Shown: one piece after another, positions 61,345 to 64,000 of the stretch | Layout: each line of letters begins with the position of its first letter | Numbering within the stretch: the first letter of the stretch is position 1 | From: Gammaproteobacteria bacterium | GTDB taxonomy: Bacteria; Pseudomonadota; Gammaproteobacteria; Burkholderiales; Burkholderiaceae_C | DNA length: 64,000 bases | Direction of reading: 5' to 3' | Assembly (NCBI GenBank): GCA_018828125.1 | Contig: JAHJWB010000010.1 | Span: 1-64,000, forward strand | The notes under the pieces: generated by a model | Databases searched by the model: none | Told to the model about the DNA's origin: nothing | What the model saw: only the letters and a program-made list of their open reading frames with translations | Translations under genes and position numbers: made by a program

Positions 61345-61587
61345 ATGACTGCAGACCAACTCAAAGACATCATCACCGCGGGCCTTGCCTGTGAACACAT
61401 CACGCTCGAAGGGGATGGCCGCCACTGGTATGCCACCATCGTCTCGGCCGAGTTCGAGGGCAAGCGCGCCATTCAGCGCCATCAGCGCGTGTATGCCACG
61501 CTGGGCGCCAAAATGCACACGGACGAAGTGCATGCGCTGTCGATGAAAACCTTTACACCGGCCGAGTGGGCGACGCAAGGGCAGTAA
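61345..61587 (+). CDS. BolA/IbaG family protein
   Basis: An 80-residue BolA-like protein. The family motif ending KRAIQRHQRVYATLGAKM carries the conserved histidine, and the protein ends with HALSMKTFTPAEW. IbaG-type members work with monothiol glutaredoxins in Fe-S cluster trafficking. It sits between the ABC exporter and murA, the same context as ibaG in E. coli (mla-ibaG-murA). Confidence 0.9.
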   Translation: MTADQLKDIITAGLACEHITLEGDGRHWYATIVSAEFEGKRAIQRHQRVYATLGAKMHTDEVHALSMKTFTPAEWATQGQ

Positions 61588-61618
61588 GCCCTCCCACTGG
61601 CCTACCGCATGGTTACTC

Positions 61619-61683
61619 ATTTATTGATAGCTGGTGGCGCTTTATGGATAAGCGCTAGAGGCCATTTTTATTCATATTTTTAG
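61619..61683 (+). repeat. REP-like element, copy 10
   Basis: TTGATAGCTGG flank, arms GGCGCTT and AAGCGCT around TATGGAT, then CTAGAGGCCATTTTTATTCA. It lies between bolA and murA and ends just before the murA start. Confidence 0.85.
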
Positions 61684-61691
61684 TTTTTGAG

Positions 61692-62959
<1,268 letters not shown>

Positions 62960-62963
<4 letters not shown>

Positions 62964-63613
62964 GCATGATCACCCTGGCCCTTTCCAAGGGCCGCATCTT
63001 TGACGAAACCCTGCCGCTGCTGGCCGCCGCAGGCATCGAGGTGCTGGAAGACCCTGAGAAGTCGCGCAAGCTCATCCTGCCGACCAACCAGCCTAACGTG
63101 CGCGTGGTGCTGGTGCGCGCCACCGACGTGCCCACCTACGTGGAATACGGCGGTGCCGACATCGGTGTGACGGGCAAGGACACCCTCATCGAGCACGGCG
63201 GCCAGGGCCTTTACCAGCCGCTGGACCTGCGCATTGCCAAGTGCCGGGTGAGCGTGGCCGTGCGCAACGACTTTGATTACGAACGCGCCGTCAAGCAGGG
63301 CTCCCGCTTGAAGGTGGCCACCAAATACACCAGCATCGCCCGCGACTTCTTCGCCACCAAGGGTGTGCACGTGGACATGGTCAAGCTCTACGGCAGCATG
63401 GAACTGGCGCCCCTTATCGGCTTGGCCGACGCCATCGTGGACCTGGTGTCCACCGGCAACACGCTCAAGGCCAACCACCTGGTGGAGGTGGAGCGCATCA
63501 TGGACATCAGCTCGTACCTCGTGGTCAACCAAGCCGCGCTCAAGCTCAAGCAGGCGCCGCTACGCCGCATCATTGATGCGTTTGCCTCGGCCATACCGGC
63601 TGAAAAAAACTGA
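62960..63613 (+). CDS. hisG: ATP phosphoribosyltransferase, short form
   Basis: First step of histidine synthesis (ATP plus PRPP to phosphoribosyl-ATP). The 217-residue protein is the short HisG form, lacking the C-terminal regulatory domain and therefore needing HisZ, which is not in this window. Motifs: [28 protein letters not shown] and [15 protein letters not shown]. Starts at 62960 and 62966 are both possible; the first is coupled to the murA stop. Confidence 0.95.
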
Positions 63614-63635
63614 CCTTTACCCAACAACTGACACT

Positions 63636-64000
63636 ATGAACTTGGTAGCTGCTCCCGCCCGTCTGTCCACCGCTGCGGCCACTTTTGAGGCTGATTTTGC
63701 AGCCCGCCTGCATTGGTCTGCCGACACCGACGCGGCCATCGAGCAGCGCGTGGCCGACATCCTGGCCGATGTGCAAAAGCGCGGCGACGCGGCCGTGCTG
63801 GAGTACACCGCCCGCTTCGACGGCCTCAGTGCCCTCAACATGGCCGCACTGGAGCTGACGCAAGCCGACTTCAAGGCAGCGTTCGATGCCATTCCAGAGG
63901 CCCAGCGTGATGCGCTACAGGCTGCTGCGAAGCGCGTGCGCAGCTACCACGAGGCGCAGAAGAAGGCCTCGGGTGAGAGCTGGAGCTACCGCGACGAAGA
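63636..64000 (+). CDS. hisD: Histidinol dehydrogenase, 5' part
   Basis: First ~121 codons of hisD, cut by the window end. The N-terminal sequence (DAAIEQRVADILADVQKRGD then AAVLEYTARFDGL) is that of histidinol dehydrogenase, the last enzyme of histidine synthesis. It follows hisG after 22 bases, starting the his operon. Confidence 0.93.
   Translation, partial: MNLVAAPARLSTAAATFEADFAARLHWSADTDAAIEQRVADILADVQKRGDAAVLEYTARFDGLSALNMAALELTQADFKAAFDAIPEAQRDALQAAAKRVRSYHEAQKKASGESWSYRDE

Overview
The window looks like chromosomal DNA of a betaproteobacterium of the Comamonadaceae, most likely Acidovorax or a close relative. The grounds are the mostly high G+C content with strong third-position G/C bias, the order gltBD - mlaFEDACB - ABC-2 exporter - bolA - murA - hisG - hisD, the neighbourhoods mrcA/pilMNOPQ/aroB/dgt and cytochrome c4 - resB - ccsA - msrPQ, and two intergenic repeat types that I associate with that family. 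No rRNA, tRNA, CRISPR array, prophage or classical IS element was seen. The only mobile-element gene is a REP-associated tyrosine transposase (RAYT).

Layout. 0-2.7 kb: a small exported DUF4148-like protein, a type-2 argC, and a divergent LysR regulator. 2.8-11.2 kb: a reductive pyrimidine degradation locus: a RutR-like TetR regulator divergent from preT-preA, an NCS1 nucleobase transporter, a dihydropyrimidinase/hydantoinase and an N-carbamoyl-beta-alanine amidohydrolase. Together these would import uracil/thymine or hydantoins and release beta-alanine, CO2 and ammonia. 11.4-13 kb: a chemoreceptor. 13.1-19.2 kb: NAD salvage: nicotinamidase-like hydrolase, pncB, nadE and a NadM-Nudix fusion on the minus strand, facing an NrtR-type regulator. 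19.4-26.4 kb: a CxxCH-containing diguanylate cyclase, a hemerythrin-like protein, DUF1328, metK, two lipid A acyltransferases, an alpha/beta hydrolase and engB. 26.5-34.2 kb: cytochrome c4, the System II cytochrome c maturation pair ResB/CcsA, msrPQ behind an exact GTAACC-N16-CGAA SigF-type promoter, an MBL-fold protein, lptM and cyaY.

34.3-46.1 kb: mrcA facing the type IV pilus assembly operon pilMNOPQ, which is visibly more A+T-rich than the rest. A large unrecognised lipoprotein gene follows pilQ, in the place where I would expect aroK; then come aroB and dgt. 46.2-48.6 kb: DUF1415, a methyltransferase and the RAYT. 48.7-55 kb: gltBD. 55.4-64 kb: the Mla phospholipid transport operon, an ABC-2 exporter, bolA/ibaG, murA, hisG and the start of hisD.

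The main structure that the genes do not explain is a family of about 55-60 bp REP-like elements. Ten copies are scattered over the window, each with two 7-bp arms (AGCGCTT/AAGCGCT or one-base variants), a 7-nt loop and a conserved asymmetric A+T-rich flank. Several copies supply the stop codon or start region of a neighbouring gene, and one copy overlaps the 3' end of the RAYT gene. This makes a testable RAYT/REP system for this lineage.
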